From an uncultured delta proteobacterium (lineage in GTDB: Bacteria; RBG-13-61-14; DRUE01), in NCBI GenBank assembly GCA_903930515.1, contig CAIYYW010000401.1, forward strand, positions 1 through 27,096: a stretch of 27,096 nt of DNA. The letters run 5' to 3'. Positions 15,279 through 23,568 of the stretch are shown piece after piece. Under the pieces are notes generated by a model. That model searched no databases, was not told the DNA's origin, and worked only from the letters and a program-made list of their open reading frames with translations. The translations under genes were made by a program, and so were the position numbers. Positions within the stretch are counted from its first letter, which is position 1. Every line of letters starts with the position of its first letter.

Positions 15279-16438
15279 TCCCTGATCACCTCTTGCTCCA
15301 GAACCGACAATGGGATTTGACGCCTTTCCGAGATCGCCTTCAAGTCCTCAAACTCCGGATGAATCCGCAATGATCCCCCGGGTAGTTCCATCCGTTTCAC
15401 CCGCACGGTTCCGTAAGCGGTTTTCAGCGGGACGATTTCCCTCGCCAGACTCACCCGGCTGACCGGATAATACCTGACGCCGATGGTGGTGGAGTGGATA
15501 AAAAGGGCTTGGGTCATCCCTTCCAGACGGACGGACGGCCCTAAGGCGCGCAGGATAATCCCCGGCCGGTTCTTTTTCATCTGGGCCGGGACCAGGGCGA
15601 CTTCCAAAGCCCCGGCCTCTAACATCGCCTGGCTCAGCCGGTCAAAATATTCCGGATTCATATCGTCAATCGCGGCTTCCATCTGGACCAATTCTTCAGC
15701 GCCCGCAGGGGCCGACCCGAGCACGATCCGGAGCAGGTTGGGCCTGGTTAAAAGCTTCCGCTCCCCCAATCCGTATCCGATTTTTTCAACTTCCATCTCC
15801 GGCATCGGCCCGAAATTTTTCCCGAGCGCGCGGGCGAGGGCGGCGCCGGTGGGGGTGGCCAGTTCTCCCTCGCTCTCTTCGCCGCCGATCACGGGCAGTC
15901 CCCGCAAGAGTTCCAGGGTGGCCGGGGCCGGCGCCGGGAGCAAGCCGTGGTCGCATCTGACTTCCCCGCCTCCGAGCCGGATCCGGCTGAAGCCGATCCC
16001 GCTGATTCCCAGTTCGTAAAATCCGAGCGCGGCTCCCACGATGTCCAGGATGGTGTCCACCGCGCCCAGTTCGTGGAAATGCACCTGGTCCGGGGGGACC
16101 GAGTGGATTTTCGCTTCGGCCCGGGCGAGCAGTTGGAACGCTTTCAGGCTTTTGTCTTTTACCGGCTCGGGCAGGCGGCCTCGGCTGATGATCTTGACAA
16201 TCTCTTTCAGCCTTCTCGCCGGTTGCGGCCCGGCCGGAATTATTCTCACCAGGATTCCGGCGATTTGGAGGCGGGAAGATTTTTTGATTTCAATTTTGAC
16301 CTTGCCCAGGCGGAGGATGCGGGCCAATTCCCGGAGCCTTTGGCCGGGCCAACCCAGGCTGATCAACCCGGCCAAAACCATACTTCCGGCAATGCCGCTG
16401 CCGCAATCCACCCAGGCTATTTTTTTATTATTGCTCAT
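15230..16438 (-). CDS. larC: LarC-type nickel insertion protein for the nickel-pincer nucleotide cofactor
   Basis: In the NPN pathway LarC uses CTP to insert nickel into pyridinium-3,5-bisthiocarboxylic acid mononucleotide. The 402-residue product is a single frame, unlike the split larC1/larC2 of some lactobacilli. Key features are the N-terminal DCGSGIAGSM segment, VHFHELGAVDTILDIVGA (from 119, with H120, H122, E123 and D128) and CDHGLLPAPAPATLELL. The usual N-terminal signature ends GDM; here the Asp is Ser19, a notable change. The gene begins 8 bp after larB and overlaps the kinase gene by 49 bp. No larA or larE is present in the window, so sulfur insertion and the client enzyme must be encoded elsewhere. 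Confidence 0.92.
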   Translation of the reverse strand: MSNNKKIAWVDCGSGIAGSMVLAGLISLGWPGQRLRELARILRLGKVKIEIKKSSRLQIAGILVRIIPAGPQPARRLKEIVKIISRGRLPEPVKDKSLKAFQLLARAEAKIHSVPPDQVHFHELGAVDTILDIVGAALGFYELGISGIGFSRIRLGGGEVRCDHGLLPAPAPATLELLRGLPVIGGEESEGELATPTGAALARALGKNFGPMPEMEVEKIGYGLGERKLLTRPNLLRIVLGSAPAGAEELVQMEAAIDDMNPEYFDRLSQAMLEAGALEVALVPAQMKKNRPGIILRALGPSVRLEGMTQALFIHSTTIGVRYYPVSRVSLAREIVPLKTAYGTVRVKRMELPGGSLRIHPEFEDLKAISERRQIPLSVLEQEVIREWSRRKKTAKKQTRPC

Positions 16439-16446
16439 CTTGTCCC

Positions 16447-17196
16447 TCAGAGACGGTTGATCAGGCTGGCGAAGCAGGCCGCGCCGTATCCATTATCAAT
16501 ATTGACCACGGCCAGCCCGTTGGCGCAGGTGTTGAGCATCCCCAGCAGGGCGCTCAAGCCCTTGAAGCTGGAGCCGTATCCGATGCTGGTGGGGACCCCG
16601 ATCACCGGCTTGTCCACCAGACCGGCGATCACGCTCGGGAGCGCGCCCTCCATCCCCGCGGCCACGATCACCACCCGGGCCTCGGCCAGATCCTCCTGAT
16701 ACGCGAACAGCCGGTGCAGGCCGGCCACCCCCAGGTCGTAAATATTTTTCACCCGGTTGCCGAGGAATTCCGCGGTCTCCCTCGCTTCCTCGGCCACGGC
16801 CAGGTCGCTGGTCCCGGCGGAGATCACCAGGATGGTTCCCTTGCCCTGGACCTTGATCGGGCGCTGGATGATTTTCAAGGTCCGGCCGCGGCTGTTGTAT
16901 TTACCGGCCGGGAATTTTTTCAGCAAGGCCCTTGCCTTGGCCGGGTCCAGGCGGGTGACCAGGATGTCGGTCTTTTCCGCTTTCATCTTGCCCAGGATCC
17001 GGATCAGCTCATTCAGCTCTTTCCCTTCTCCGAAAATCACTTCGGGGAATCCCTGCCGGAGCTGGCGATGGAAATCGAGCTTGGCGAATTCCAGGTCGGC
17101 GAACGGGAAATGGGCCATTTTTTTCAAGGCGGCTTCCGGGTCCATCCGGTGGTCCCGCACCTCGGTTAAAAGTTTTTTCAACCGCTCCCGATCCAT
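16447..17196 (-). CDS. larB: LarB-type pyridinium-3,5-biscarboxylate mononucleotide synthase
   Basis: First enzyme of NPN cofactor synthesis. It carboxylates and hydrolyses nicotinic acid adenine dinucleotide to give the biscarboxylated mononucleotide. The 249-residue protein has the expected length and layout: a helical N-terminal region (1-110) and a C-terminal PurE/NCAIR-mutase-like domain with ISAGTSDLAVAEEA (125-138), YDLGVAGLHRL, GMEGALPSVIAGLV and the C-terminal VVNIDNGYGAACFAS. Cys224 in LLGMLNTCANG is the likely match to the catalytic cysteine known in Lactiplantibacillus LarB. It starts 1 bp after the cheD stop (TAA-A-ATG), so its translation is coupled to a chemotaxis gene. It is not PurE itself, because the N-terminal domain and the larC neighbour fit only LarB. 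Confidence 0.93.
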   Translation of the reverse strand: MDRERLKKLLTEVRDHRMDPEAALKKMAHFPFADLEFAKLDFHRQLRQGFPEVIFGEGKELNELIRILGKMKAEKTDILVTRLDPAKARALLKKFPAGKYNSRGRTLKIIQRPIKVQGKGTILVISAGTSDLAVAEEARETAEFLGNRVKNIYDLGVAGLHRLFAYQEDLAEARVVIVAAGMEGALPSVIAGLVDKPVIGVPTSIGYGSSFKGLSALLGMLNTCANGLAVVNIDNGYGAACFASLINRL

Positions 17197-17197
17197 T

Positions 17198-17695
17198 TTA
17201 AATTTTTTTCACCTCTCCGGTGGATTGGTAAATTTTTAGCTCGCCGGTCCGGGGGTTGAACTCAATAGTCCTTCCCCGCTCCCCTCCCACATCCTCGCCC
17301 GCGATCGCGATTTTCTTTTTGGCCAAAGCCTTCCGGGTCGCCAGAATATTCCTCCGTCCGATGTTGAAGCCGGGACCGGCGTCAAACAAATTGAACCGGC
17401 GCGGGAACATATTGGCCCCGCCGGCGATTTTGGCGACCAGCCGTTCCGGGTGACATCCTGCCTTGATCAGCTCCTCCACCATCAGCGCGACCGCGGAGGC
17501 CGCGTATTTGGCCGAGTTAACGGCCGGGTCGGAATTATGCTGAGAGGGCAGGAGGATATGGGCCATGGCCCCGATTTTCTTTTTCGGATCCCAGATCACC
17601 AGTCCGACGCAGGAGCCGAGTCCGAAGGACTTGATGATTTCCAGGTTCCGGGCCAGGCAATACTGGCTGATTCTTATCCGAATAGATTTTTTCAT
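17198..17695 (-). CDS. cheD: Chemoreceptor glutamine deamidase CheD
   Basis: Converts specific glutamines of chemoreceptors to glutamate and, in Bacillus and Thermotoga, binds CheC and boosts its phosphatase activity. The 165-residue product has the catalytic pattern FGLGSCVGLVIWDP with C29, and AHILLPS with H46. The family's threonine six residues before the cysteine is a serine (S23), a conservative change that should retain function. The conserved NSAKYA and GGANMF segments are present. It starts 4 bp after the cheC stop and ends 1 bp before larB. The likely substrate is the receptor encoded in the same operon. Confidence 0.95.
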   Translation of the reverse strand: MKKSIRIRISQYCLARNLEIIKSFGLGSCVGLVIWDPKKKIGAMAHILLPSQHNSDPAVNSAKYAASAVALMVEELIKAGCHPERLVAKIAGGANMFPRRFNLFDAGPGFNIGRRNILATRKALAKKKIAIAGEDVGGERGRTIEFNPRTGELKIYQSTGEVKKI

Positions 17696-17699
17696 CCGG

Positions 17700-18320
17700 T
17701 CAGGCCCCTATCCCCATGGCCTTTAATAGAAGCCGGACCGAGGTTGGATCCGGGAGCAGATAGAATTTGCCGCGTAACTGGTCGCTCCCGCGCACGGAAA
17801 ATTCCGCCTCGATCACCACGATCTGATCGGCGTCTTCCCCCATCTGAATCAGGATCGGGTCAATGATGGCTCCGGCGAGATCAAAGGCGAACCAGGGCAC
17901 GGACTGAACCAGCCTCATCCCCAGCAGTTTTTCCATCACGCTCAGATAACTCCCGGCTAAAATGTTCCCGATCTCCTTGAGCATGGAAGTCTGATACTCG
18001 TCAAAGACCAGCTCCTCCGAATGGTCCCCGGTGATGATCTCCCGGAGCAGGAGCACGCTCTCGCGGGGGAAGATGAAGAGGATGTTGCCGGAGATCTGTC
18101 CGTGGAAGCGGAGGTAAATTCCAACCACGATTTCGCGCTCGTGTCCGATCAGGGCGGGCACCTTGCTCAGGTCGCATTTGGTTACGCGCGGGACCTCGAA
18201 GTAGATGGTTTTACCCACCATCTGCGCCATGGCGGTGGTGGCGTGCCCCAGTCCGATATTGCACAGTTCCTGAAGGGCGTCCACCTGCACCCGATCCAGC
18301 TCAAATTTTTCCGCGGTCAT
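17700..18320 (-). CDS. cheC: CheY-phosphate phosphatase CheC
   Basis: CheC/FliY/CheX-family phosphatase that removes phosphate from CheY-P. Both active-site copies keep the family pattern D/S-x3-E-x2-N: D14, E18, N21 in the first and S112, E116, N119 in the second, so it is a two-site CheC, not the one-site form. The 206-residue length is normal. It lies 10 bp after cheA and 4 bp before cheD, the usual functional pairing of CheC with CheD. There is no flagellar switch protein nearby and no SpoA-type C-terminal domain, so it is not FliY. Confidence 0.93.
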   Translation of the reverse strand: MTAEKFELDRVQVDALQELCNIGLGHATTAMAQMVGKTIYFEVPRVTKCDLSKVPALIGHEREIVVGIYLRFHGQISGNILFIFPRESVLLLREIITGDHSEELVFDEYQTSMLKEIGNILAGSYLSVMEKLLGMRLVQSVPWFAFDLAGAIIDPILIQMGEDADQIVVIEAEFSVRGSDQLRGKFYLLPDPTSVRLLLKAMGIGA

Positions 18321-18330
18321 CTCATCCCCC

Positions 18331-20265
18331 TTAAAATAGTCCGACCAGGTCCAGCACGAACACGATCCTGCCGTCCCCCAGCATGGTGACCCCGCCCAGG
18401 CCGGGGATTTTTTCCAGCGGCTTCCCCATCGGCCGGATAAAGGCGTCTTCCTGCCCGACCAGGTCGTCCACCACCAGGGCCAGCTTCTTCTTCTTGGCCT
18501 CCACGATCAGGCTGTTGAGCGGGAAATGGTGTTCCTCCGGAACCTTCAGGTCCAGCAGTTTATGGAAATACATCAGCGGGATCAGCTCCTGGCGCTCGAG
18601 GTAATACTCCTGGTTCTGGCTCTTGCGGATCTGGTAGGGCAGGATCTCAATGGTGCGCAGAATCCGGCTCAAAGGAAAGGCGAAAATTTCCTGGGCCAGC
18701 TTGATCAGGAGCACCTTGGTTATGGCCACGGTCCTGGGCAGTTGGAGCGAGATCATGGCGCCTTTGCCGGGGACGGAAGTCAGGATCACATTCCCGCCGA
18801 TGCCCTGCACGATATTTTTCACCACTTCCATGCCCACCCCGCGCCCGGAGACCATCCCGACCTTATCCGCGGTGGAGAACCCGGAGATAAAGATCAGGTT
18901 GATGCATTGCTCCATCGTCAGTTCCCGGGCCTGATCCTCGTTGATTAATCCTTTTTCCAGCGCCTTCTTGCGCACCTTGTCCGGATCTATCCCCCGGCCG
19001 TCGTCGGAAACGGACAAGTCCACCATATCGCGTTCGCGGCTGGCCAGGATCTTGATTTTACCCACGACGCTCTTGCCCTGCTTCTTGCGCTCGTCCGGGG
19101 TCTCAATCCCGTGATAGACCGCGTTGCGGATGATGTGCACGAGCGGGTCGGCCAGTTTTTCAATCAAGGTCCGGTCCAACTCGATTTCCTTGCCCTGGAT
19201 CTCCAGTTCGATTTCTTTCCCTTCTTCCCTGGCCAGGTCGCGGACCAGGCGGGGGAACCTTTGCACCGCCACTTCAATCGGAACCAGCCTCGCGCTCATC
19301 ACCTGGTCGTGGAACTCCGCGCTCAACCGGTCCAGCCGATCCAGCCCGGTCTTGAGACCCGCCAGCGGGTTGTTGCGGTGCAATTCTTCCAGGCCGCCCT
19401 TGATCAGGATCAACTCGCCCAGGGTGTTGATCAGGTCGTCCAAAATCTGGGTCCGGATCCGGACGGTTTGCAGAATTGTGGCCGTGGGAGGCTCGGATTC
19501 TTTGGGTCCCTTGACCGGTTCCGCGGCTTCCGGGGCGAAAGTATCTCCGGCCACGCTTTCCTTGAACTCGAATTTGACCAGCTCGCTCACGCCTTTGAGC
19601 GCCTCGCTGATCTGCTCGGAAGAGGCCTTGGACTGGAGCGTAAACCGGAGCGGATATCCCTGGGGAGAAGAGGGGATTTTACCCTGCTTGATCTCCTCCA
19701 GACTCGGATGGGCGGCTACGATCTTACCCAACTCCTCCAATCTTTTATAAAGGATCAGGGCGCGAACCGAGGGAGCATCCGCCTCGGAGGAGATATAAAC
19801 CTGGATTTCGTTTCCGGCTTTTTCCGGCGCCTTGGGCTCGGGCCGGGCGATTTTGGGTTTCTCCACCCCGGGTTCAGTCGGCTTTTTTTTTACCAGTTCC
19901 TGAATTTTTTCCTGGAGTTCCTTCCAGTCGGGATTAAACTCCCGGTTCTGTTCAATCTCCTTGAGCATCAGTTCAATCCGGTCCGCGGCCTGGAAGAGCA
20001 GTTCGGTCATTTCTTTCCCGACCGTCCTCTGCTTATGCCGCACCTGGTCAAACAGGTCTTCCATGGCATGGGCCAAATCCCGGATCGGCTCATAACCCAT
20101 TGAGGCGGCCATTCCCTTGATGGAATGGGCGTTTCTGAAAATAGAAGAGATGGTCTCCTCGTCCGGCTCTCCCTGCTCCATCTTGAGCAGGCAGTCGTTC
20201 ATAGACTGGAGGTGCTCTTGGGCCTCGCTTAAAAACAGGGCTTTATATTTGGATAGATCAATCAT
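18331..20265 (-). CDS. cheA: Chemotaxis histidine kinase CheA
   Basis: Central kinase of the chemosensory array, relaying receptor state to CheY. The 644-residue protein has all five regions: P1 histidine phosphotransfer (1-105, H47 in RNAHSIKGMA), a P2 CheY-binding domain (about 152-235, similar in pattern to the Thermotoga P2), P3 dimerisation (265-330), P4 ATPase (N-box HIIRNAVYHGIE at 377, DDGRGID at 421, GRGVGM at 474) and P5 CheW-like (515-642). The open frame continues upstream to 20394, but that part lies inside cheY. The ATG at 20265 lies 2 bp after the cheY stop and gives the expected P1 start. There is no ribosome site, so translation is probably coupled to cheY. Confidence 0.96.
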   Translation of the reverse strand: MIDLSKYKALFLSEAQEHLQSMNDCLLKMEQGEPDEETISSIFRNAHSIKGMAASMGYEPIRDLAHAMEDLFDQVRHKQRTVGKEMTELLFQAADRIELMLKEIEQNREFNPDWKELQEKIQELVKKKPTEPGVEKPKIARPEPKAPEKAGNEIQVYISSEADAPSVRALILYKRLEELGKIVAAHPSLEEIKQGKIPSSPQGYPLRFTLQSKASSEQISEALKGVSELVKFEFKESVAGDTFAPEAAEPVKGPKESEPPTATILQTVRIRTQILDDLINTLGELILIKGGLEELHRNNPLAGLKTGLDRLDRLSAEFHDQVMSARLVPIEVAVQRFPRLVRDLAREEGKEIELEIQGKEIELDRTLIEKLADPLVHIIRNAVYHGIETPDERKKQGKSVVGKIKILASRERDMVDLSVSDDGRGIDPDKVRKKALEKGLINEDQARELTMEQCINLIFISGFSTADKVGMVSGRGVGMEVVKNIVQGIGGNVILTSVPGKGAMISLQLPRTVAITKVLLIKLAQEIFAFPLSRILRTIEILPYQIRKSQNQEYYLERQELIPLMYFHKLLDLKVPEEHHFPLNSLIVEAKKKKLALVVDDLVGQEDAFIRPMGKPLEKIPGLGGVTMLGDGRIVFVLDLVGLF

Positions 20266-20267
20266 TA

Positions 20268-20633
20268 TCAGGAGGACGCCACCTTTTTCACCACTTCCAG
20301 AACCTTCTCCGGCTTGAAGGGTTTGACGATATAATCTCTGGCCCCGGCCTCGATCGCCTCCATCACCAGGGACTCCTGGCCTAATGCCGAGCACATCACG
20401 ATCCGGGCGAGCCGGTCGAACTTGATGATCTCCCGCACCGCCTCGATCCCGCTCTTGAGGGGCATCACGATATCCATGGTGGTGATGTCCGGCTTGAGTT
20501 GCTTGTATTTCTCGATCGCTTCCACGCCGTTGGCGGCCTCGCCGATGACCTGGAATTCCTGGCTGGCAAAAACCTCCTTGATCATATTCCTCATAAACAA
20601 GGCGTCATCCGCGATTAAAACCCGAATTGCCAT
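20268..20633 (-). CDS. cheY: CheY response regulator
   Basis: Single-domain receiver, 121 residues, the phosphorylated output of the chemosensory array. All key residues are intact: D9 and D10 of the acidic pocket, phospho-acceptor D54 in TMDIVMP, S82 in VMCSALG, and K104 in IVKPF. It has an ideal ribosome site (AAGGAGG, 8 nt before the ATG), unlike cheW and cheA, and is preceded by a 131-bp gap with strong inverted repeats and a possible promoter, so its expression may be set separately. It may be dephosphorylated by CheC and could also take phosphate from the giant kinase at the operon's end, which is inference. Confidence 0.96.
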   Translation of the reverse strand: MAIRVLIADDALFMRNMIKEVFASQEFQVIGEAANGVEAIEKYKQLKPDITTMDIVMPLKSGIEAVREIIKFDRLARIVMCSALGQESLVMEAIEAGARDYIVKPFKPEKVLEVVKKVASS

Positions 20634-20652
20634 CTTCCATCCTCCTTAAATG

Positions 20653-20761
20653 CTTCGGTTCGCAAATAATACAACCGATTTTCCATGCTCGCCAAAGCTC
20701 GTTTGCCCTCTCAGCATTAAGCCCTGAGTAAATAAGTTCGTACGCGAACTTTGAACCGAAG
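20653..20761 (-). promoter_or_regulatory. Structured leader before cheY, possible RNA switch
   Basis: In RNA sense (minus strand), CUUCGGUUC (20761-20753) is perfectly complementary to GAACCGAAG (20661-20653). The second strand lies just upstream of the cheY AAGGAGG site. Inside are a 7-bp hairpin AAGUUCG/CGAACUU with loop CGUA (20751-20734) and a CUCAG/CUGAG hairpin (20728-20710). A second UCGGUU copy (20678-20673) could replace the first in pairing with AACCGA, giving two mutually exclusive folds. I could not match it to a known riboswitch class. Confidence 0.4.
20666..20695 (-). promoter_or_regulatory. Possible internal promoter before cheY
   Basis: Minus strand: TTGGCG (20695-20690), 18-bp spacer, TATTAT (20671-20666). 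If used, transcription would begin near 20659, inside the inverted-repeat arm, and the larger leader fold would form only on read-through transcripts from the upstream promoter. The match is moderate. Confidence 0.35.
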
Positions 20762-20764
20762 GAC

Positions 20765-21241
20765 TTAACTGAAATATCCTTCAATCTCTTCCAAGAGTTT
20801 CTCCAGGTTGATCACATTGAAAATCCGACCGCCCAGGTTGACCACCCCGGAAATATAAGGCTTGTCCGCCTCCGGCTTTCCCACCGCCCTCAAGATCGGC
20901 ACGGTCTCGATCCGCTCCACCCGGTCCACCAGGAAGCCGAGGTGGAACTCGGCCCCGCATTGAGCGGGGTCCAAAATCAAGACCCGGGTTTCCGGGTCCA
21001 CCGGCTTGGCCGGCATCCCGAAAAATTGGGCCAGGTCCATTGCCGCGATCACCTTGCCCCGGTAATTAAGCACGCCCCGGATAAAAAAAGGGGCCCGGGG
21101 CACAAACGACAATTTGGTCGGCTCGATCACCTGGCTGATGTATTCAATCTCAAACCCGAACAATTCCTTGTCCAGGAAAAAGCTGATCATCCGCAAATGC
21201 TTTTCCGGGAGCGCGGTTATGCCTGTGTTTGGTTCCGACAT
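20765..21241 (-). CDS. cheW: Chemotaxis coupling protein CheW
   Basis: Adaptor that links the chemoreceptor to CheA. The 158-residue product has the whole CheW fold: ISFFLDKELFGFEIEYISQVI (19-39), the conserved PRAPFFIRGVLNYRGKVIAAMDL region (48-70), VDRVERIETVP, and YISGVVNLGGRIFNVINLEKLL at the C-terminus. Its start lies 5 bp after the receptor stop (tandem TAATAA) and has no ribosome site, so it is probably translated by coupling to the receptor gene. It is followed by the structured gap before cheY. Confidence 0.95.
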   Translation of the reverse strand: MSEPNTGITALPEKHLRMISFFLDKELFGFEIEYISQVIEPTKLSFVPRAPFFIRGVLNYRGKVIAAMDLAQFFGMPAKPVDPETRVLILDPAQCGAEFHLGFLVDRVERIETVPILRAVGKPEADKPYISGVVNLGGRIFNVINLEKLLEEIEGYFS

Positions 21242-21246
21242 TTTTA

Positions 21247-22662
21247 TTATTCGAAAGTATAATCAATCTCGTCTTTCACCCGGGGCTTGGAACGAGGCCG
21301 CTTTTTTTCTCCGGGTTTTTCCGAGGGCTTATTCAACAGTTCCAGTTCCGGCTTGGCCGCGGCCTCCATACTGATCACCCGCTCCTGGTCGAGCCGGAAC
21401 CTGCTCACCAACTGCTTTAAGCGGTCCGCGGTCTGGGAAAGCTCCTGGGCCGACCTGCTCATTTCTTCCATGGAGGAAGTCTGTTCCTGGGTAGCGGAAC
21501 TGAGTTGCTCAATGCTGGTGGCATTATCGTGGGCGACCTTGGCGATCTCGTCAATGCTCCGGACCAGTTCCTTGGCGCCCTCGGCCTGGATCTGGGCCAG
21601 GTCGGAAATGTTTTTGACTTTTTCCGCGGCGGTGGAAATCATCTGCACGATCTCTTCCAGCGAGAGGCTGATGGTGCTCAGGTCTTCCCGACCGCCGGTG
21701 ATGTCCTGGGCGGTTTCCTTCATCGTGCCCACCACCCGCTCGCTTTCGCTCTCAATCTCCCCGACCAGGTCGGTGATCTGCTCCGCGGCGGTGCTGGTGC
21801 TCTCCGCCAGTTTCCTGACTTCGTCCGCGACCACGGCGAAGCCCTTGCCGTATTCACCGGCGCGGGCGGCCTCAATGGTGGCGTTGAGGGCGAGCAGGTT
21901 GGTCTGGCGGGCGATGTTGGTGATCATCTCCACAATCTTTCCGATCTGCTTGGTCTTTTCCCCGAACCGGACCACATTCTCCTGGGAGTTGGCCATTTTC
22001 CCGAACACATGATGCATCTTCTCCATCGCCTTGTTCGCCAGCTCGCCCGACTGGGCGGCCTTGTGCGAGGCCTCGCCCACGCTGGTGGCGGTGACCATGA
22101 CATTGGAAGAGGTCAGCTCGATGCTCCCGGCCATTTCGCGCACGGTTTTGGCGGTGTTTTCCACCAGGGAGGCCTGCAGTTCCACGCCCTTGCCGATTTC
22201 GCCGATGGTGGACGCGACTTCGTCGGCGCTGGCGTTGACCTGCTGTGCCACCGCGGAAAGGTTCTGGGCGCTCTGGCTCATATTGATCGCGGTGCCCTGG
22301 GTCTGGGCGGACAGTTCGCGCAGGCTTTCCAGCATCAGGTTGATGGATGCGGTCAAATCGTCAATTTCGTCCGGGTATCTTTTTTGGGTCCGGAGCTTGA
22401 CCTCTTCGGTCAGGTCTCCGGCGCCGATCCGTTTGGCGGAGGAGCTCAGGAGTTGCAGGTCGCGGAACAGGCTGAAGGAGTAGAAGTATCCGACCAATCC
22501 GGTCCCGAGCAGGATCAGGCTGACGGTGATCAGGAGCGACACCCACTGGGTGAGGATGTCACTGCGCCTCAGGCTGTCAAAGACGATATAGACGACAATG
22601 GTGAACAGGGCGATGATCAGATAGCCCAGAAAGATTTTCAAGCCTAACCTAACCTTCATCAT
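21247..22662 (-). CDS. Methyl-accepting chemotaxis protein with no extracytoplasmic sensor domain
   Basis: Chemoreceptor of 471 residues. Two membrane helices (about 8-28 and 40-65) are joined by only about 11 residues (29-39), so there is no periplasmic ligand-binding domain. A HAMP domain (63-118) and a long methyl-accepting coiled coil follow. The signalling tip (about 247-286, with [20 protein letters not shown] and [13 protein letters not shown]) is canonical. The C-terminus is basic, then DEIDYTFE, with no NWETF-type tether. The start is one of two consecutive ATGs (22662 or 22659) that overlap the cheR stop; GGAGG lies 3 or 6 nt away. The open frame upstream of that is cheR sequence. 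It may sense membrane state, redox or internal signals, or receive input from a partner. Confidence 0.94.
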   Translation of the reverse strand: MMKVRLGLKIFLGYLIIALFTIVVYIVFDSLRRSDILTQWVSLLITVSLILLGTGLVGYFYSFSLFRDLQLLSSSAKRIGAGDLTEEVKLRTQKRYPDEIDDLTASINLMLESLRELSAQTQGTAINMSQSAQNLSAVAQQVNASADEVASTIGEIGKGVELQASLVENTAKTVREMAGSIELTSSNVMVTATSVGEASHKAAQSGELANKAMEKMHHVFGKMANSQENVVRFGEKTKQIGKIVEMITNIARQTNLLALNATIEAARAGEYGKGFAVVADEVRKLAESTSTAAEQITDLVGEIESESERVVGTMKETAQDITGGREDLSTISLSLEEIVQMISTAAEKVKNISDLAQIQAEGAKELVRSIDEIAKVAHDNATSIEQLSSATQEQTSSMEEMSRSAQELSQTADRLKQLVSRFRLDQERVISMEAAAKPELELLNKPSEKPGEKKRPRSKPRVKDEIDYTFE

Positions 22663-23558
22663 CTTCCTCCCGCTTGCTCGAGCGCGCCCGGCCGGAAGGG
22701 CTTTTGATAAATCCGCTCGCTGACCGAGACCGGCTGAAATGTCGACCGATAGGGCTCGAACAAGAATTCGGTTTTTCCCAATACCAGGTATCCGCCTTCC
22801 CGAAGGGAGCGCTCGAAATGGAACAGCAATTTCCCCTGCTCCTCTCGCTCCAGGTAGATCATCAGGTTGCGGCACATAATCAAGTCCATGCCCTCGAACC
22901 CGCTCCGGCCCGCCCCCAGGAGGTTCTCGCGCTTGAAGCCGATCATTTTTTGGATCTCGGGAAGGATCTGATATTTTGGGCCCTGTTTCTGGAAATATTT
23001 CCGGATCAGGCTCGGATGCAGATTGTCCAACCGATCTTTGGGATATAGTCCCTGGAGGGAATATTTGATCGCCTCCTGATCAATATCGGTGGCCCAGATT
23101 CTCAGACCGCCTTTGCGCAAAAGAGACGGGTCCGCTTCCAAAAACATCATCGCCAGGGAGTAGGCCTCTTCGCCGGTGCAACAGCCGGCGCTCCAGACCC
23201 GCAGTTCGGTCCTGCGCTCATCCCGGGATCTCAACAACTCCGGGACCGCTTTTTTGGCCAAGGCCCGGAAAGTCTCTTCGTCTCTGAAAAAACTGGTCAC
23301 CGAGATGGTGAGGGTGTCAATAAATTCTTCGCCTTCCTCCGGATGGTTTTCCAGAAAGGCCAGATAGGCGGTGAGCGATTCCAGCCTGAGCGAGCGGATC
23401 CGGGCATTGATCCGGCGATGAATATAACTCGGCCGATAGCTGGAGAGGGCCAGTTGGTGTTTCTGGTAAACCAGCTTTTCCAGCCTGGCTAAATTCCTCT
23501 CCCCCATCTCCAGCCCGCTCGCGCCGGATTGGGCCAGCTCTTTTTCCTGCGGCAGCAT
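22659..23558 (-). CDS. cheR: Chemoreceptor methyltransferase CheR
   Basis: SAM-dependent methyltransferase that methylates receptor glutamates for adaptation. The 299-residue protein has the N-terminal helical domain (about 20-80, with [15 protein letters not shown]), SVTSFFRD (86-93), the SAM site [16 protein letters not shown] (122-137), WATDID (155-160) and [13 protein letters not shown] (224-236). The stop overlaps the start of the receptor gene. The ATG at 23558 has no ribosome site and sits 10 nt after a promoter -10 box. A second in-frame ATG at 23507 (MGERNL) is possible but has GGAG directly abutting it. No cheB is found in the window. Confidence 0.94.
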   Translation of the reverse strand: MLPQEKELAQSGASGLEMGERNLARLEKLVYQKHQLALSSYRPSYIHRRINARIRSLRLESLTAYLAFLENHPEEGEEFIDTLTISVTSFFRDEETFRALAKKAVPELLRSRDERRTELRVWSAGCCTGEEAYSLAMMFLEADPSLLRKGGLRIWATDIDQEAIKYSLQGLYPKDRLDNLHPSLIRKYFQKQGPKYQILPEIQKMIGFKRENLLGAGRSGFEGMDLIMCRNLMIYLEREEQGKLLFHFERSLREGGYLVLGKTEFLFEPYRSTFQPVSVSERIYQKPFRPGALEQAGGR

Positions 23559-23568
23559 ATATTTGATA

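Noticed and set aside
14040-15320. Plus-strand open frame of 426 codons opposite the kinase
   Set aside because: Shadow of the kinase coding strand, with biased composition (Phe, Gln, His, Gly) and no family features.
20266-20394. Longer N-terminus for CheA
   Set aside because: The extra residues overlap cheY in another frame and are low-complexity Gly/Arg; the ATG at 20265 gives the normal P1 start.
20634-20764. c-di-GMP-I (GEMM) riboswitch in the cheY leader
   Set aside because: A GGGCAAAC stretch resembles part of the GEMM core, but the rest of the conserved core and the tetraloop receptor are missing.
22663-22875. Longer N-terminus for the chemoreceptor
   Set aside because: The added sequence lies inside cheR. 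The ATG pair at 22662/22659 follows GGAGG and leads straight into the first membrane helix.
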